A DNA stretch of 64,000 nt. Origin: Bacteroidota bacterium (GTDB lineage: Bacteria > Bacteroidota > JABWAT01). The stretch covers positions 372,001 through 436,000 of the forward strand of contig JAIUNL010000001.1 of NCBI GenBank assembly GCA_020161835.1, read 5' to 3'. Shown here one piece after another: positions 19,169 to 28,760 of the stretch. The notes beneath the pieces were generated by a model. That model made no database searches. It was not told where the DNA came from and saw only the letters and a program-made list of their open reading frames with translations. Both the position numbers and the translations under genes were made by a program. Numbering within the stretch: the stretch's first letter is position 1; each line of letters opens with the position of its first letter.

Positions 19169-20463
19169 TGGAATGATTTATAGAGAGCTTCCCGGTGGTA
19201 AGATTCAATCATTTCTTTGATTGAAGTTTCATGGCGTTTATTCACCCGGAATTTCAGTTTTACGGTTGTTTCAAAATAGGTTGTATCGGTTACCTGACTG
19301 ACTGAGTGAATGTAAGCAAGTGCTTTTGATGCATCCTGCGGAAGTTCTGCCGTGAGTTCAGTGTATCCATTTTCAAGAATGGCCAGAACCTGACTTTTCA
19401 GTTCAGGAATATTCATTCCCCGGTAGGCACTCACCAAAACTGAATTTGGGAATTCAAAACGAACCTGATGAAGCAGATCAGAATCCTGCACCTGATCAAC
19501 TTTGTTGAAGACAATCAGAATGGGTTTGCTGTCAATATCTAGCTCAAGCAAGGTCTCTTCAACTGCATGAATATGTTCACGGAAGTTTGGATGAGACAGG
19601 TCTACCAAGTGAAGCAGAACATCGGCATTTCTGACTTCATCGAGTGTACTTCTGAAGGAGGCGACCAGGTGGTGAGGTAATTTTCTGATGAACCCAACGG
19701 TGTCAGTAAGCAGAATTTTTTTGTTACTATCCAGATAGGTGAGCCGTGTGGTCGAATCGAGAGTGGCGAATAACCGGTCTTCAACGAGCACATTGGCGTT
19801 GGTCAGCATATTCATGAGAGTTGATTTACCGGCATTGGTGTATCCAACGAGGGTAACCAGGTCAAGCTCGTTCCGGCTTTTTCTCTGGGTGAATTTTTGT
19901 GTCTGGATTTTTGCCAGTTTTTCTTTCAGGTTGGCAATGCGGATTCTGATTAACCGGCGATCAGTTTCAATCTGGGTTTCACCGGGACCTTTTGTTCCGA
20001 TTCCGCCTTTTTGCTTGCTCAGGTGAGTCCACATTCTGGTGAGACGGGGAAGCAGATATTCAAGCTGAGCCATTTCAACCTGAGTTTTTGACTCGGCAGT
20101 TTTGGCGTTTGAGGCAAAAATGTCAAGAATCAGGCCTGTACGGTCAAGAACTTTACATTTAAGAATATTCTCGAGGTTTTTAATCTGCCGGGGTAAAAGT
20201 TCTTCATCAAAAATAACCAGTTCGGCATTCTGAAAATCTTTCAGTCGTGAAAGCTCTTCAAGTTTCCCTTTGCCAATATAAGTAGACGGCTCTGCATAAG
20301 GTCTGTTTTGGGTGATCCGGCCGGCAACGATGGCACCGGCTGTATCGGCAAGGCGTTCAAGTTCGTCAAGATTTTCATGAACTTCGGCTTCAGTAACGTC
20401 GTCGGTGATAATTCCGACAAGGATGGCGCGTTCCCGCTGGGTCTCTGTATAGGTATAATTCAA
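19165..20463 (-). CDS. hflX: Ribosome-associated GTPase HflX
   Basis: GTPase that binds and splits stalled or stressed ribosomes. The 432-aa protein has the HflX N-terminal domain (GRITQNRPYAEPSTYIGKGK, about 48-67), the linker GGIGTKGPGETQIETDRR, then the G domain: G1 GYTNAGKST (207-215), DTVG for G3 and NKVD for G4. A C-terminal alpha/beta domain follows. It overlaps both neighbours by 4 bp, within a four-gene minus-strand operon. Confidence 0.95.
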   Translation of the reverse strand: MNYTYTETQRERAILVGIITDDVTEAEVHENLDELERLADTAGAIVAGRITQNRPYAEPSTYIGKGKLEELSRLKDFQNAELVIFDEELLPRQIKNLENILKCKVLDRTGLILDIFASNAKTAESKTQVEMAQLEYLLPRLTRMWTHLSKQKGGIGTKGPGETQIETDRRLIRIRIANLKEKLAKIQTQKFTQRKSRNELDLVTLVGYTNAGKSTLMNMLTNANVLVEDRLFATLDSTTRLTYLDSNKKILLTDTVGFIRKLPHHLVASFRSTLDEVRNADVLLHLVDLSHPNFREHIHAVEETLLELDIDSKPILIVFNKVDQVQDSDLLHQVRFEFPNSVLVSAYRGMNIPELKSQVLAILENGYTELTAELPQDASKALAYIHSVSQVTDTTYFETTVKLKFRVNKRHETSIKEMIESYHREALYKSFQ

Positions 20464-21017
20464 TGAATCTTCTTTATTAGCTGAGTTTCTTTTGACGATG
20501 TTCTGACTTTATTCTGCATCCGCTGATCAAGAATCTGATCAACAAGTTTAACATATCTGGCCGGAAGCAGAAAACTTTTTCGGGTGGATTTCAATTCAGT
20601 GCGGTATAAAATGGTGACTACAGAAACAAGCCCGGTTGTTTTAAAAAAATAATCGGTTATCGAATTGATGGGAATTTCGCCGGATTTCAGCAACGGGTTG
20701 ATAATCAGATGGGTTTGGGTAATTGATTTTTGCACGGCCATCCAGCCGGCAGCAAATGCAAGCATGGCATTTAAAGTAAAAAACAAGGCAGAATATAAAA
20801 TCTGGTCATCAGAGATTAAACCGTATCCAATAAAAACAAAACCGAACACCATCATCATAACCGGAAGGAATGGAAGTCCGTACAGCAAACCGGAAAACCA
20901 CGAAAAAGTAACGGGAAGATGCCTTGTCCGTTTATAGAGCAATATAAAAATCAGGCTGACAGACAACCCGAAACAAAGGAAATTGAAAATGAGGGCAGTT
21001 TGAATCAATAAATCCAT
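20460..21017 (-). CDS. Integral membrane protein of unknown function
   Basis: A 185-aa protein with about four hydrophobic helices (roughly 7-28, 38-66 as one or two, and 73-94), followed by a basic soluble tail with beta-like content that resembles a small PH-like domain; that resemblance is inference. No motif assigns a function. It lies between the BatA-like gene (54 bp upstream) and hflX (4-bp overlap), so it is probably co-expressed with both. Confidence 0.7.
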   Translation of the reverse strand: MDLLIQTALIFNFLCFGLSVSLIFILLYKRTRHLPVTFSWFSGLLYGLPFLPVMMMVFGFVFIGYGLISDDQILYSALFFTLNAMLAFAAGWMAVQKSITQTHLIINPLLKSGEIPINSITDYFFKTTGLVSVVTILYRTELKSTRKSFLLPARYVKLVDQILDQRMQNKVRTSSKETQLIKKIH

Positions 21018-21071
21018 AACCTGTAAAATAAAGTGGAAAGTAAAGTACCGTTTTTCTTTGAATCAGTCAAT

Positions 21072-22952
21072 TTAAAGCGTTTTTCGCCGTCTGGAGAGCC
21101 ACGATTCAAAAAGAAAAACGGCCAGAGCCAGTAAAAAGAACAAAACTGACAGCGTTTTATTCCATCCGGATTTTCCAATCGGGATGGATGAGATATCAGT
21201 CCACTCTATAACACTAAATTTTTCCGGAAGGTTGCCTGAACTGGGTTTAAAACTGAAATTCAGTCCGACCATCGCCACAGACTGATTGTTCTGGCTGAAC
21301 GAAATCAGCCCGGGAGTTGGTAATGCCGCTTCAGGCAAGGTTAACGGAAGGGAGCCGGTGATCTCCATATTCCACTGCCGGTCGGCAATTCTTGCAGTCA
21401 CTAACCCACCATTTCCCGGGTAAACCGGTTTTGTTCCGGCAGAGAAATTCCAGGCAGAAAACCCGCTTGAACCGGCAGAATGGGAGCTGAGATACAGAAC
21501 AGAATGGAAAAGAGAGGCCAATGCCCAGGGTGGTGGTATTCTCCCGGCATTAAAAGGTTGAGTGAGAAAAACCAAAACCGGAATGGATTTAAAGGTTGTG
21601 AGTAACATAACCGGCTGGCGGGATGCATTCCAGGCCAGAATTTCAGATGAGGGCGAAAGGTTGGTTTCAATCAGACCCAATGTCGACGCAGAAGGGTTCC
21701 CGGGTTTTCCTTTTCCGTCCAGAAAAGACCAGAACGGGTGTTGGGTTGTTTGGTCGAGCCAGGTTTCCTGAGGTTTTACAGCTTTAACGGTCAGTCCAAG
21801 CTGGGTTAAATCCCGGGTAATTGATTCTGGGTTTGAAAAATCAGGAATCCAGATTACGCCGCCTGGCTTTCCGGGAAGATCAGAGAGTAAAGACTGCGAA
21901 GAAGATTTGATCCAGATTCCATCTTCTGCAAGCTGATTGAGCCCAAAAGTAACAGCAAGCGGAACGCCGGCAGAAGCCGAGGCAATTTGAAGCTGATCGG
22001 GAGAAAGTCCAGGCTGAGAGTTTGCAAGTGAAAGCGTAACCGGAATTTGCTCAGGAAGGAAAAACCCGCCGTTCCATTCATTATCCGGCTGAAAATCAGA
22101 AGTTCGGAGAACCAGTTTCAGTGAATGCCAGCCCCGTGTGCCAACCTGCACCGGAATGGTAATACGGGTCTGATCCTCTTTGAGTTCAAGGCGGTAAGTT
22201 CTGATGAAAGCATCGTCGGTAAAAACATCAAGATCAGCGGTTTGTTCACCCTTCTGATTGCTTCTGATTTCTGCCGTAACCGGGTTGGGTTCGTTTACCT
22301 GCCAGATCAGGGGTTCATACTTAACTGAAAAAATGCCGGTATTTGATTCGAGAGACGGGTCAGAAAGGGAAAGAAAGGTTACAGAACGAAGAGAGTCTGT
22401 TTTCCAGCGGTTTGCAATTTGTTCTGAGAGAGGAGAACCTGTTTTTGAAATAACCAGCCAGCGACCGTCGGATTTCGTTTCAGGTATTGAATGAAACCAG
22501 GAAACCGGTCTGTCAGGTTTATTCAAGTCAAATTTAAATCCTGAAAGAGAATCCGTTGAGAAGATTTCAAGATCAGGGAACCGTTCTTTTTCAGCAAGAA
22601 GCCAGTTTGTTGCTGCCGTTCTGATGGATGCAGACTGATCGGTATTTCCCTGAATCATCATCCACGGAGATTCATCAACCAAAACACCGTTAAATGGAAG
22701 ATCAGGTGTTTCTTTCAGCAGAATGGGTTGTGCAAAGCCCAATACGAGAAGAATAATGCCAAGAATACGAAGTAGAAGCAGCCAACGTTCGGTAATTTTA
22801 ACCGATCTGATTGCAGATTGTTCAATTTTTCTGAACAGAAAAAGTGACGAAAACAGGGTGACTTTCTTTTTCCGTTTATACCAGAGGTAAATCAGAACCG
22901 GAATCGAAACTGCCAGCAGACCGGCAAGAAATATGGGATTGAGGAAGTTCAT
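21072..22952 (-). CDS. BatA-domain membrane protein (aerotolerance family)
   Basis: 626 aa. The N terminus (NPIFLAGLLAVSIPVLIYLW, about 5-24) plus a second helix (about 57-76) forms the double-transmembrane BatA/N-terminal domain known from Bacteroidota aerotolerance operons. A long periplasmic region without a recognisable VWA metal site follows, and a C-terminal helix (about 596-616) ends in basic residues. No bat MoxR or VWA partner is adjacent. A heptamer array occupies 22,959-22,993, where the Shine-Dalgarno sequence would be, so initiation here lacks a normal site. First gene of the hflX operon. Confidence 0.8.
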   Translation of the reverse strand: MNFLNPIFLAGLLAVSIPVLIYLWYKRKKKVTLFSSLFLFRKIEQSAIRSVKITERWLLLLRILGIILLVLGFAQPILLKETPDLPFNGVLVDESPWMMIQGNTDQSASIRTAATNWLLAEKERFPDLEIFSTDSLSGFKFDLNKPDRPVSWFHSIPETKSDGRWLVISKTGSPLSEQIANRWKTDSLRSVTFLSLSDPSLESNTGIFSVKYEPLIWQVNEPNPVTAEIRSNQKGEQTADLDVFTDDAFIRTYRLELKEDQTRITIPVQVGTRGWHSLKLVLRTSDFQPDNEWNGGFFLPEQIPVTLSLANSQPGLSPDQLQIASASAGVPLAVTFGLNQLAEDGIWIKSSSQSLLSDLPGKPGGVIWIPDFSNPESITRDLTQLGLTVKAVKPQETWLDQTTQHPFWSFLDGKGKPGNPSASTLGLIETNLSPSSEILAWNASRQPVMLLTTFKSIPVLVFLTQPFNAGRIPPPWALASLFHSVLYLSSHSAGSSGFSAWNFSAGTKPVYPGNGGLVTARIADRQWNMEITGSLPLTLPEAALPTPGLISFSQNNQSVAMVGLNFSFKPSSGNLPEKFSVIEWTDISSIPIGKSGWNKTLSVLFFLLALAVFLFESWLSRRRKTL

Positions 22953-23221
22953 GTAAGAAAGTGATAAGTTACAAGTTATAAGTGGTAAGAAAATTCAAAA
23001 AAAATGAATAGCTGAGAAGCCCCAATAAAGATAAACCTGATTTTAGCTGTTGTATTTTGCACACTTTCTGTGATTTTTACTTTGCGCCGCTTGCGTTTAA
23101 GTGTTCTGCATTTATTCTCAATTTTTCTCTAAAATTACCCCGAATCACAAATTTAAGCGAATTTAAAGACGCTTATGAGTTTGAATTCGATTTTTCGATG
23201 TTAAAATCCTACTTTAACAGC
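22953..23221. repeat. Divergent spacer with heptamer array directly at the batA-like start codon
   Basis: 22,959-22,993 holds five 7-nt units (aagtgat, aagttac, aagttat, aagtggt, aagaaaa), beginning 7 nt from the minus-strand ATG. The rest, up to the patatin start at 23,222, is AT-rich and has weak TAnnTTTG-like stretches (near 23,051 and 23,086) that I do not trust as promoters. Confidence 0.7.
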
Positions 23222-25894
23222 ATGAAAAAGAGTTATTTTTTTTCGTTTTTGCTGGCGGCACTGTGTTTTCAGGGAAGTTTAAATCTGCTTCCGGCACAGG
23301 TTATTGTAAAAAAAGACCAGCTTTCGCCGTTTTCGTGGGAAACCCCGCTCGGACCCAAAGTCGGTTTGGTACTCAGCGGTGGTGGTGCCCGTGGAATTTT
23401 TCAGATCGGTGTTATCAAAGCTCTTGAAGAGCATGAAATTCCCATCCATTTTATTGTGGGAACTTCGATGGGAAGTATCGTTGGCGGTTTATATGCTGCC
23501 GGATATTCAGTTCCTGATCTCGAATTGCTTGCAAAAACACTCAACTGGCAGGAATTACTTGCTTTGGAAGGTGACATTGCCAGAAGCAATGTTTTTCTGA
23601 GTCAGAAAAAACTGTATGACCGAACTCTTATTTCGCTCGAACTGGATGGTTGGAAACCCCGCATCCCGCTTGCCGTTTCTTCCGGCCAAAAACTCACAAC
23701 CAAACTGAACGAGCTGACTCTCCGCGGTATTTACCATCCGAACCCTTCTTTTGATCAGTTGAAAATCCCGTTCAGGTCTGTCGCTACTAATCTTGCAACC
23801 GGGAAAAAGTACATTTTTTATGATGGCAGCCTGATGGAATCCATGCGGGCGAGTATGGCTTTTCCGCTTCTTTTCACGCCTTATGAAATTAATGGGACGA
23901 AATTGGTGGATGGTGGCGTTCTGACCAACATCCCGGCTGATGTGGCCCGTGAAGCAGGTTGTGATATCGTTATTTCTGTAGATGCAACCGGTACGCTCAG
24001 ACCCGGTGCCGATGTGAAAGCACCCTGGCATACTGTTGATCAGGTTGTTGCCATCATGATGAAGCTTTCGAATCAAATGCAGTTGAATCAGTCTGACATT
24101 GTCATTTCTTCGCAAATGAAAGATTTTGACGGATTTGATTTTACCAAGCTTGATACCATTATTCAGGATGGATACCTGCAGGCTCAGGCAAATCTGGGAA
24201 TGATTGATACTCTGCTTGAATATCGTTCGCACCGGTATGGTGAAATGATTGACAGGATTGAAACGGATTCAAGTTTAAAGCCCGTTCTTGAAGACTTAAT
24301 CTACCTTGATAAACCTGTTCATTTTCAAAAACTGATCAGAAAATTGAGCCGGTCAGGGTGGTTTCAACGGTTTGATGTACTGAAGAAAAACAATGAAACC
24401 GTTCTGGTTGCACACAGATTTCCAACTATCAGATCTTTGGAATTTTATAACATCAACCTGATTCCAAGACGATTACTCGAACCTGTTTTTCAGTCTTTAC
24501 CCGGGAAACCTGTCAATAATAAAGATTTGATTTCACGGTTTAGTGCCCTCATCAGGTTGTACCGGGATGCCGGTTTTGTACTTGCAAGAATTGATTCGTT
24601 CAGTTTTAACCCTGAAACTGAGAATCTGAGTGTTTACATGAACGAAGGTTACATTACCAACGTAAAATCTACCGGAAACACTTTTACCCGAAACACGACT
24701 ATCTTCAGAGAGGCAAACATTTCAGAAAATGAACCTTTCCGTGAAGAAAAAATCTCATCCTCTCTGGATAACCTCACTTCTACAGATCTTTTTAACCAGA
24801 TCAGCCTTTTAACAAATGAGACAACAGGTGGAACTGAGCTGGTTTACCGGGTTAAAGAAAAGTCGCCTGTTTTTCTCAGAGCTGGGTTATATGCCTCTGA
24901 TACATACCACACACAATATATGCTCAACCTGAGAAACGAAAACCTCTTCGGTGCCGGAAATAAACTGGGTGTAACCGTAATGGGCGGCGACCGGAATTTT
25001 TCTACTGATTTGCAATACCGCAGTGACCGTTTGCTTGAATCGTACTTTTTCACCCAGTCAGTTTTTGGCTATGAAAGTTTGAACCGGTCTCATTATTCTT
25101 ACCAATTCTCTGAGCCCGGTTTAACCGTAAAGCCGAAAGAAACCCTGTTGGGTGAAACCAATCTGGATTCCTGGTTTTTTTCTACGTCGGTAGGCCGGCA
25201 GTTTGCAAAATTTGGAGAAATCAGCCTGGAGCTCACCCGTAAATATTCAAAAATGGGTCAGCTTAGCGGATTTTACAACGATTCAACTTTTGGAAAAAAT
25301 TCGAACCATTTAACCAATCTGAGAATTCAAACCATTTTTGACAGCCGGGATGACCCAACGATTACCCGTCAGGGCCAGTTTTTTGATTTCTATTACGAAA
25401 ATTCAAACGAAAAGCTTTTCTCTGATGTCACTTACAATAAAATGTATGCCCGTCTTGAAACTACTTTTCCGTTTCTTCCCCGGGTAACGATGACTCCAAG
25501 TGTTGACCTGGGCAGTGCAGATATCGGACTGCCCATTCAGGAGTTTTTTATGGCAGGCGGAAGCCGGTCGTTTTATGGTTACCGTGATTTTGATCTTTCA
25601 GGCAGACAACTCTTTATTTCTCATCTTGAACTTCGCTGGTTTACCCCGACAACTTTTATTTTTGATATTATTCTGCATGCCCGCTATGATCTCGGTAATG
25701 TCTGGCAAAAACAGGAAACCATTAAAATCTCAGATATGAAACATGCATTAGGGTTTGGCGTCACATTTGCAACTCCGATCGGACCGGTTGATGTGTCTGC
25801 CGGACGTGCTTTCAAATTATTCTCGGTACCAAAGCCGGGTGTTGGGCTGGGTCCGGTTCATGTTTATCTGAGCATTGGACATTCTTTCTTTTAA
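23222..25894 (+). CDS. Patatin-like phospholipase fused to a BamA-like outer-membrane barrel
   Basis: 890 aa from the chosen start, where a signal peptide begins (MKKSYFF..., cleavage near LLPAQ, residue 26); an upstream in-frame ATG at 23,057 gives a non-signal extension. The patatin domain has the oxyanion loop GGGARG (53-58), nucleophile elbow GTSMG with Ser82, and the dyad Asp230 in DGG. A POTRA-like region (about 440-590) and a C-terminal beta-barrel of the bacterial surface antigen family ending in Phe follow. The order matches type Vd (PlpD-like) proteins: lipase domain exported or held at the outer membrane. It is a single-gene unit. Confidence 0.92.
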   Translation: MKKSYFFSFLLAALCFQGSLNLLPAQVIVKKDQLSPFSWETPLGPKVGLVLSGGGARGIFQIGVIKALEEHEIPIHFIVGTSMGSIVGGLYAAGYSVPDLELLAKTLNWQELLALEGDIARSNVFLSQKKLYDRTLISLELDGWKPRIPLAVSSGQKLTTKLNELTLRGIYHPNPSFDQLKIPFRSVATNLATGKKYIFYDGSLMESMRASMAFPLLFTPYEINGTKLVDGGVLTNIPADVAREAGCDIVISVDATGTLRPGADVKAPWHTVDQVVAIMMKLSNQMQLNQSDIVISSQMKDFDGFDFTKLDTIIQDGYLQAQANLGMIDTLLEYRSHRYGEMIDRIETDSSLKPVLEDLIYLDKPVHFQKLIRKLSRSGWFQRFDVLKKNNETVLVAHRFPTIRSLEFYNINLIPRRLLEPVFQSLPGKPVNNKDLISRFSALIRLYRDAGFVLARIDSFSFNPETENLSVYMNEGYITNVKSTGNTFTRNTTIFREANISENEPFREEKISSSLDNLTSTDLFNQISLLTNETTGGTELVYRVKEKSPVFLRAGLYASDTYHTQYMLNLRNENLFGAGNKLGVTVMGGDRNFSTDLQYRSDRLLESYFFTQSVFGYESLNRSHYSYQFSEPGLTVKPKETLLGETNLDSWFFSTSVGRQFAKFGEISLELTRKYSKMGQLSGFYNDSTFGKNSNHLTNLRIQTIFDSRDDPTITRQGQFFDFYYENSNEKLFSDVTYNKMYARLETTFPFLPRVTMTPSVDLGSADIGLPIQEFFMAGGSRSFYGYRDFDLSGRQLFISHLELRWFTPTTFIFDIILHARYDLGNVWQKQETIKISDMKHALGFGVTFATPIGPVDVSAGRAFKLFSVPKPGVGLGPVHVYLSIGHSFF

Positions 25895-26157
25895 CTGCCG
25901 GGGACGGGTGACAAGTCGAGTAAAACGATGATCCCGAATTTACTTCGGGAGGACAGGTGACACGTTTGGGGAACTACAATGGTTAATTTCCCGATTTCGG
26001 GAGTTACTTCTTAATTTCTGGTGTTCCAACTGATATAAAACCCTAAACCGGTGTCAGCCGTCACCCTTTTACCCTGATACCTTGACACTTTTCAGGTTTT
26101 CACGTAAACTGGAAAGAAAGTCGCAGTTTTACACTTTTACCCCAATTTGGGCTTAAT
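25895..26157. repeat. Spacer with repeat hairpins and a heptamer array
   Basis: After the patatin stop come GTGAC-type repeat fragments and a hairpin gatcccgaatt / cttcggga (about 25,931-25,950), resembling the hairpin at 15,647. 26,053-26,108 is an eight-unit 7-nt array (gtcagcc, gtcaccc, ttttacc, ctgatac and so on). No gene is seen. Confidence 0.65.
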
Positions 26158-26859
26158 ATGAATGTTGATCATCTCATAAATTTTAAAATTCCGAATGTCA
26201 GCAGAAATGAAGTTCCCGAACGGGCACTTTCTCTGATGAAGGAAAACCACATCAGATCACTTCCGGTGGTAGATTCAGGTGTTTTTACCGGAGTTGTAAC
26301 CGATGAAAAAATTCTGGATTTACTGCATTCACCCTCGAAAATCAATGTAAAGAAGAAATCGTCTGTTTCGCCGACCATTAAAAGTCTGATCGAAAAACAA
26401 ACCCTTCACCTCACCCTGAAGGATAATGTCTACGAAGCCATCCGGTTATTCAGTCACACCGAAAATGATATTCTTCCGGTTTTGGATGTTGATTTCAGGT
26501 ATCTGGGTTGTGTCGTCGAAAAAGAGCTGATGGATGTCGCCGGTGATCTGCTTTCGGTAAATGAAAACGGAAGTCTCATCGAGATTTCCTTCTCAAATTT
26601 GTACTATTCATTGTCTGAAGTTATTAAAATTATTGAAGATAACGATGGCCGGATTATGTCTCTCAACTCCATTCCTTCGGGCAAAGGCAGTCTGATTCAC
26701 CGGGTCGAAATCAAGCTGAATGTTATTGACGGATCGCGTATAAAAGCCTTGCTTCAGCGTGCCGGATATTCTGTCAGAATTCTTGGTTTTGAAGATGAAC
26801 TCCAGGAAGAAGAACTTCGTGAACGTGCCCTTGAACTGCTGCGTTATTTTGAAAGCTGA
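26158..26859 (+). CDS. CBS-domain protein (AcuB-like)
   Basis: 233 aa. Two CBS motifs occupy about residues 1-125 (LMKENHIRSLPVVDSGVFTGVVTDE in the first; FSHTENDILPVLDVDFRYLGCV in the second), followed by an ACT-like alpha/beta tail (about 140-215). CBS pairs bind adenine nucleotides and regulate partner proteins; the partner is not known here. It lies 22 bp upstream of the TPR gene and may be co-transcribed with it. Confidence 0.82.
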   Translation: MNVDHLINFKIPNVSRNEVPERALSLMKENHIRSLPVVDSGVFTGVVTDEKILDLLHSPSKINVKKKSSVSPTIKSLIEKQTLHLTLKDNVYEAIRLFSHTENDILPVLDVDFRYLGCVVEKELMDVAGDLLSVNENGSLIEISFSNLYYSLSEVIKIIEDNDGRIMSLNSIPSGKGSLIHRVEIKLNVIDGSRIKALLQRAGYSVRILGFEDELQEEELRERALELLRYFES

Positions 26860-26881
26860 GCCCACCTTTTCCCTGGTTAAT

Positions 26882-28051
26882 ATGAAAAATCTTTTGATTC
26901 TGTTTGTTGTATTCCCCTTATTCTCACTTACGGCTTCCGCACAGGGAAACAATTGGATTCCGCCTGAAAAGGCTGAAATTGATACCATTGTTGATCTGAT
27001 GTATAACATGGATTTCGTGAAAGTTGAAAAACGGCTTGATGTCTGGATTAAGAAATATCCGTACAGACCTGAAGGGTATTTTCTTCAGGGCATGAACCTC
27101 TGGGTTCAGGTTTTGGTTGATCTTAACAATCCGTTTCTTGATTCTCAGTTTCAGGATAAAATGGATGAAGTCATAGATAAGTGTGAAGACCTTGAAGATA
27201 TTGACAGCATGGAAACCGTTGCTCAGTTTTATAAATCAGGTGCAATCGGTTTTAAAGCCCGTCTTTACGGAAACCGGGATAACTGGTTTTCTGCTGCCCG
27301 TTACGGCATAAAAGCGCTTGATGGAATTGAAGATGCAATTGACGGAAAATACACCAATGAAGATGCCAAATTTGGTGCCGGTCTGTACTATTATTATGCA
27401 GAAATCATTCCGAAAGATTATCCGATGATAAAACCTCTGCTTTGGTTTTATCCGAAAGGAAATCGTGAAAAAGGGTTGAAACTGATTGAAGAATCAGCAG
27501 ATCATGGTCTGTTTACCCAAACTGAATCCAAGTATTATCTGGGTTTGATTTACTGGTTTCACGAGAAAGACAATTTCAAGGCCTATCCCTTTTTTCGTGA
27601 ACTAAGTGATAAATATCCAAGAAATGCTCAATTCATCCTCAACCGTGGACGTCTGGCTTATGCAATTGGCAACAATCGGGATGCAGATTCCTGTTTTGCG
27701 GTTATGGAAGCCAGAATAAATTCCAGCCAGCCGTTTTATTATCCGCACCAGCTAAGATATCTATACTACTATCGGGGCATCCTTGCCGAAAGCAGGAATA
27801 ATGCAGAACTTGCATTTACCTTTTACGAAGAAGCTATTAAGCCGGTTGATCCTGCAATTCACAAAGAAACCGAACAATATTATATCTGGAGCATGATCAG
27901 AAGTGCGAATATGATGGTAAAAATGGGTTTTCTCAAAGAAGCCGAAGCCCGATACCGCCAGGTTCTGGCAATAAAAGAATATTCGAACAGTCACAAGCGG
28001 GCGAAAGACGGACTTGCCAGTTTGGGTATTCCAGTTGAGGAAAAGAAATAA
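26882..28051 (+). CDS. Secreted TPR-like protein
   Basis: 389 aa starting at a signal peptide (MKNLLILFVVFPLFSLTASAQ). An in-frame ATG at 26,759 lies inside the CBS gene and was rejected. The mature protein is helical and Tyr-rich with tetratricopeptide-like repeats, for example HYYYRGILAESRNN-type and KMGFLKEAEARYRQVLAIKEY near the C terminus. Predicted to be periplasmic. The stop overlaps the start of the membrane-anchored LuxR gene by one base, so the two are probably coupled; TPR sensor plus LuxR output in one chain is a common Bacteroidota layout. Confidence 0.8.
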   Translation: MKNLLILFVVFPLFSLTASAQGNNWIPPEKAEIDTIVDLMYNMDFVKVEKRLDVWIKKYPYRPEGYFLQGMNLWVQVLVDLNNPFLDSQFQDKMDEVIDKCEDLEDIDSMETVAQFYKSGAIGFKARLYGNRDNWFSAARYGIKALDGIEDAIDGKYTNEDAKFGAGLYYYYAEIIPKDYPMIKPLLWFYPKGNREKGLKLIEESADHGLFTQTESKYYLGLIYWFHEKDNFKAYPFFRELSDKYPRNAQFILNRGRLAYAIGNNRDADSCFAVMEARINSSQPFYYPHQLRYLYYYRGILAESRNNAELAFTFYEEAIKPVDPAIHKETEQYYIWSMIRSANMMVKMGFLKEAEARYRQVLAIKEYSNSHKRAKDGLASLGIPVEEKK

Positions 28052-28506
28052 TGCCTTTGTTTTCCTTTTTGGATTTAAATCCATCACGTTGGAAACCCGT
28101 TCTTGTTGCCGTTATCGTTTTATTCACACTTTCGGGTGCAGGTTTTTCTTTTCATGATGGAACCGTAACCTGGTTCTGGACAGAAATGCCATTTATCGGG
28201 GTCATTCTGATTCTTGCTGCGTTCGGATCTGCGAAAATATGGGTTGATCTCGACCGTCTTGACTTGAAAACAAAAACGGAAACTGCGTTCAGGGAAGCTG
28301 GAAAAAGTCAGGATTTCAAAGAACTGCTTTCCGCCAGAGAACTTGAAGTGCTTTTAAAAATTTCTGAAGGAAAAACCAACAAAGAAATAGCGGATGAGCT
28401 TTTCATTGAAGTGAGCACCGTAAAAACCCACATCAACAAAATCTACAAAACCCTGAATATCAAATCCCGGAAAGAAGCAGCAAAAGCTGCCCGATCAACC
28501 GACTAA
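28051..28506 (+). CDS. Membrane-anchored LuxR-type DNA-binding protein
   Basis: 151 aa. Two hydrophobic helices (about 17-34 and 48-64) precede a short linker and a LuxR/GerE helix-turn-helix (about 91-145) with LSARELEVL, GKTNKEIADEL and VSTVKTHINKIYKTL, the recognition-helix region. There is no receiver or sensor domain on the same chain. Coupled to the secreted TPR protein upstream, it may form a split two-chain version of TPR-TM-LuxR regulators, with DNA binding at the membrane. Targets are unknown. Confidence 0.85.
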   Translation: MPLFSFLDLNPSRWKPVLVAVIVLFTLSGAGFSFHDGTVTWFWTEMPFIGVILILAAFGSAKIWVDLDRLDLKTKTETAFREAGKSQDFKELLSARELEVLLKISEGKTNKEIADELFIEVSTVKTHINKIYKTLNIKSRKEAAKAARSTD

Positions 28507-28557
28507 ATACCTAGATTGTAACTAGTGGGTAATCTTACTTGAATTAGAGGAAAAGTT

Positions 28558-28606
28558 GTCATCCCGGACCTAGCCTGCCCCGAACGCTTTCGGGGATCCG
28601 GGATCC
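28558..28606 (+). repeat. GTCAT-hairpin repeat, long-loop form
   Basis: A 49-bp unit framed by GTCAT and ATCC with stem cccgga/tccggg and an inserted inner hairpin (ccccgaa ... ttcgggg). It matches 59,369-59,417 with one mismatch. The rest of the 28,507-28,760 spacer holds nothing else I can name. Confidence 0.8.
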
Positions 28607-28760
28607 ATTCTTCCGAAACACCGAAGGTTTAATAGGAACCGTAAAAAGGTGGAATGATTTTTCCACCCCTGATTCCACCTTTTTCCCACCCACCGACTCT
28701 TAACTCCATACCAAAATTTGCCGTAACCTTGCCTGTTCACAAAAATTGAAAGGTACCGTT

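Noticed and set aside
23555..24232. 225-codon open frame on the minus strand inside the patatin gene
   Set aside because: Lies entirely antisense to conserved patatin coding sequence, lacks protein-like features and a ribosome binding site.
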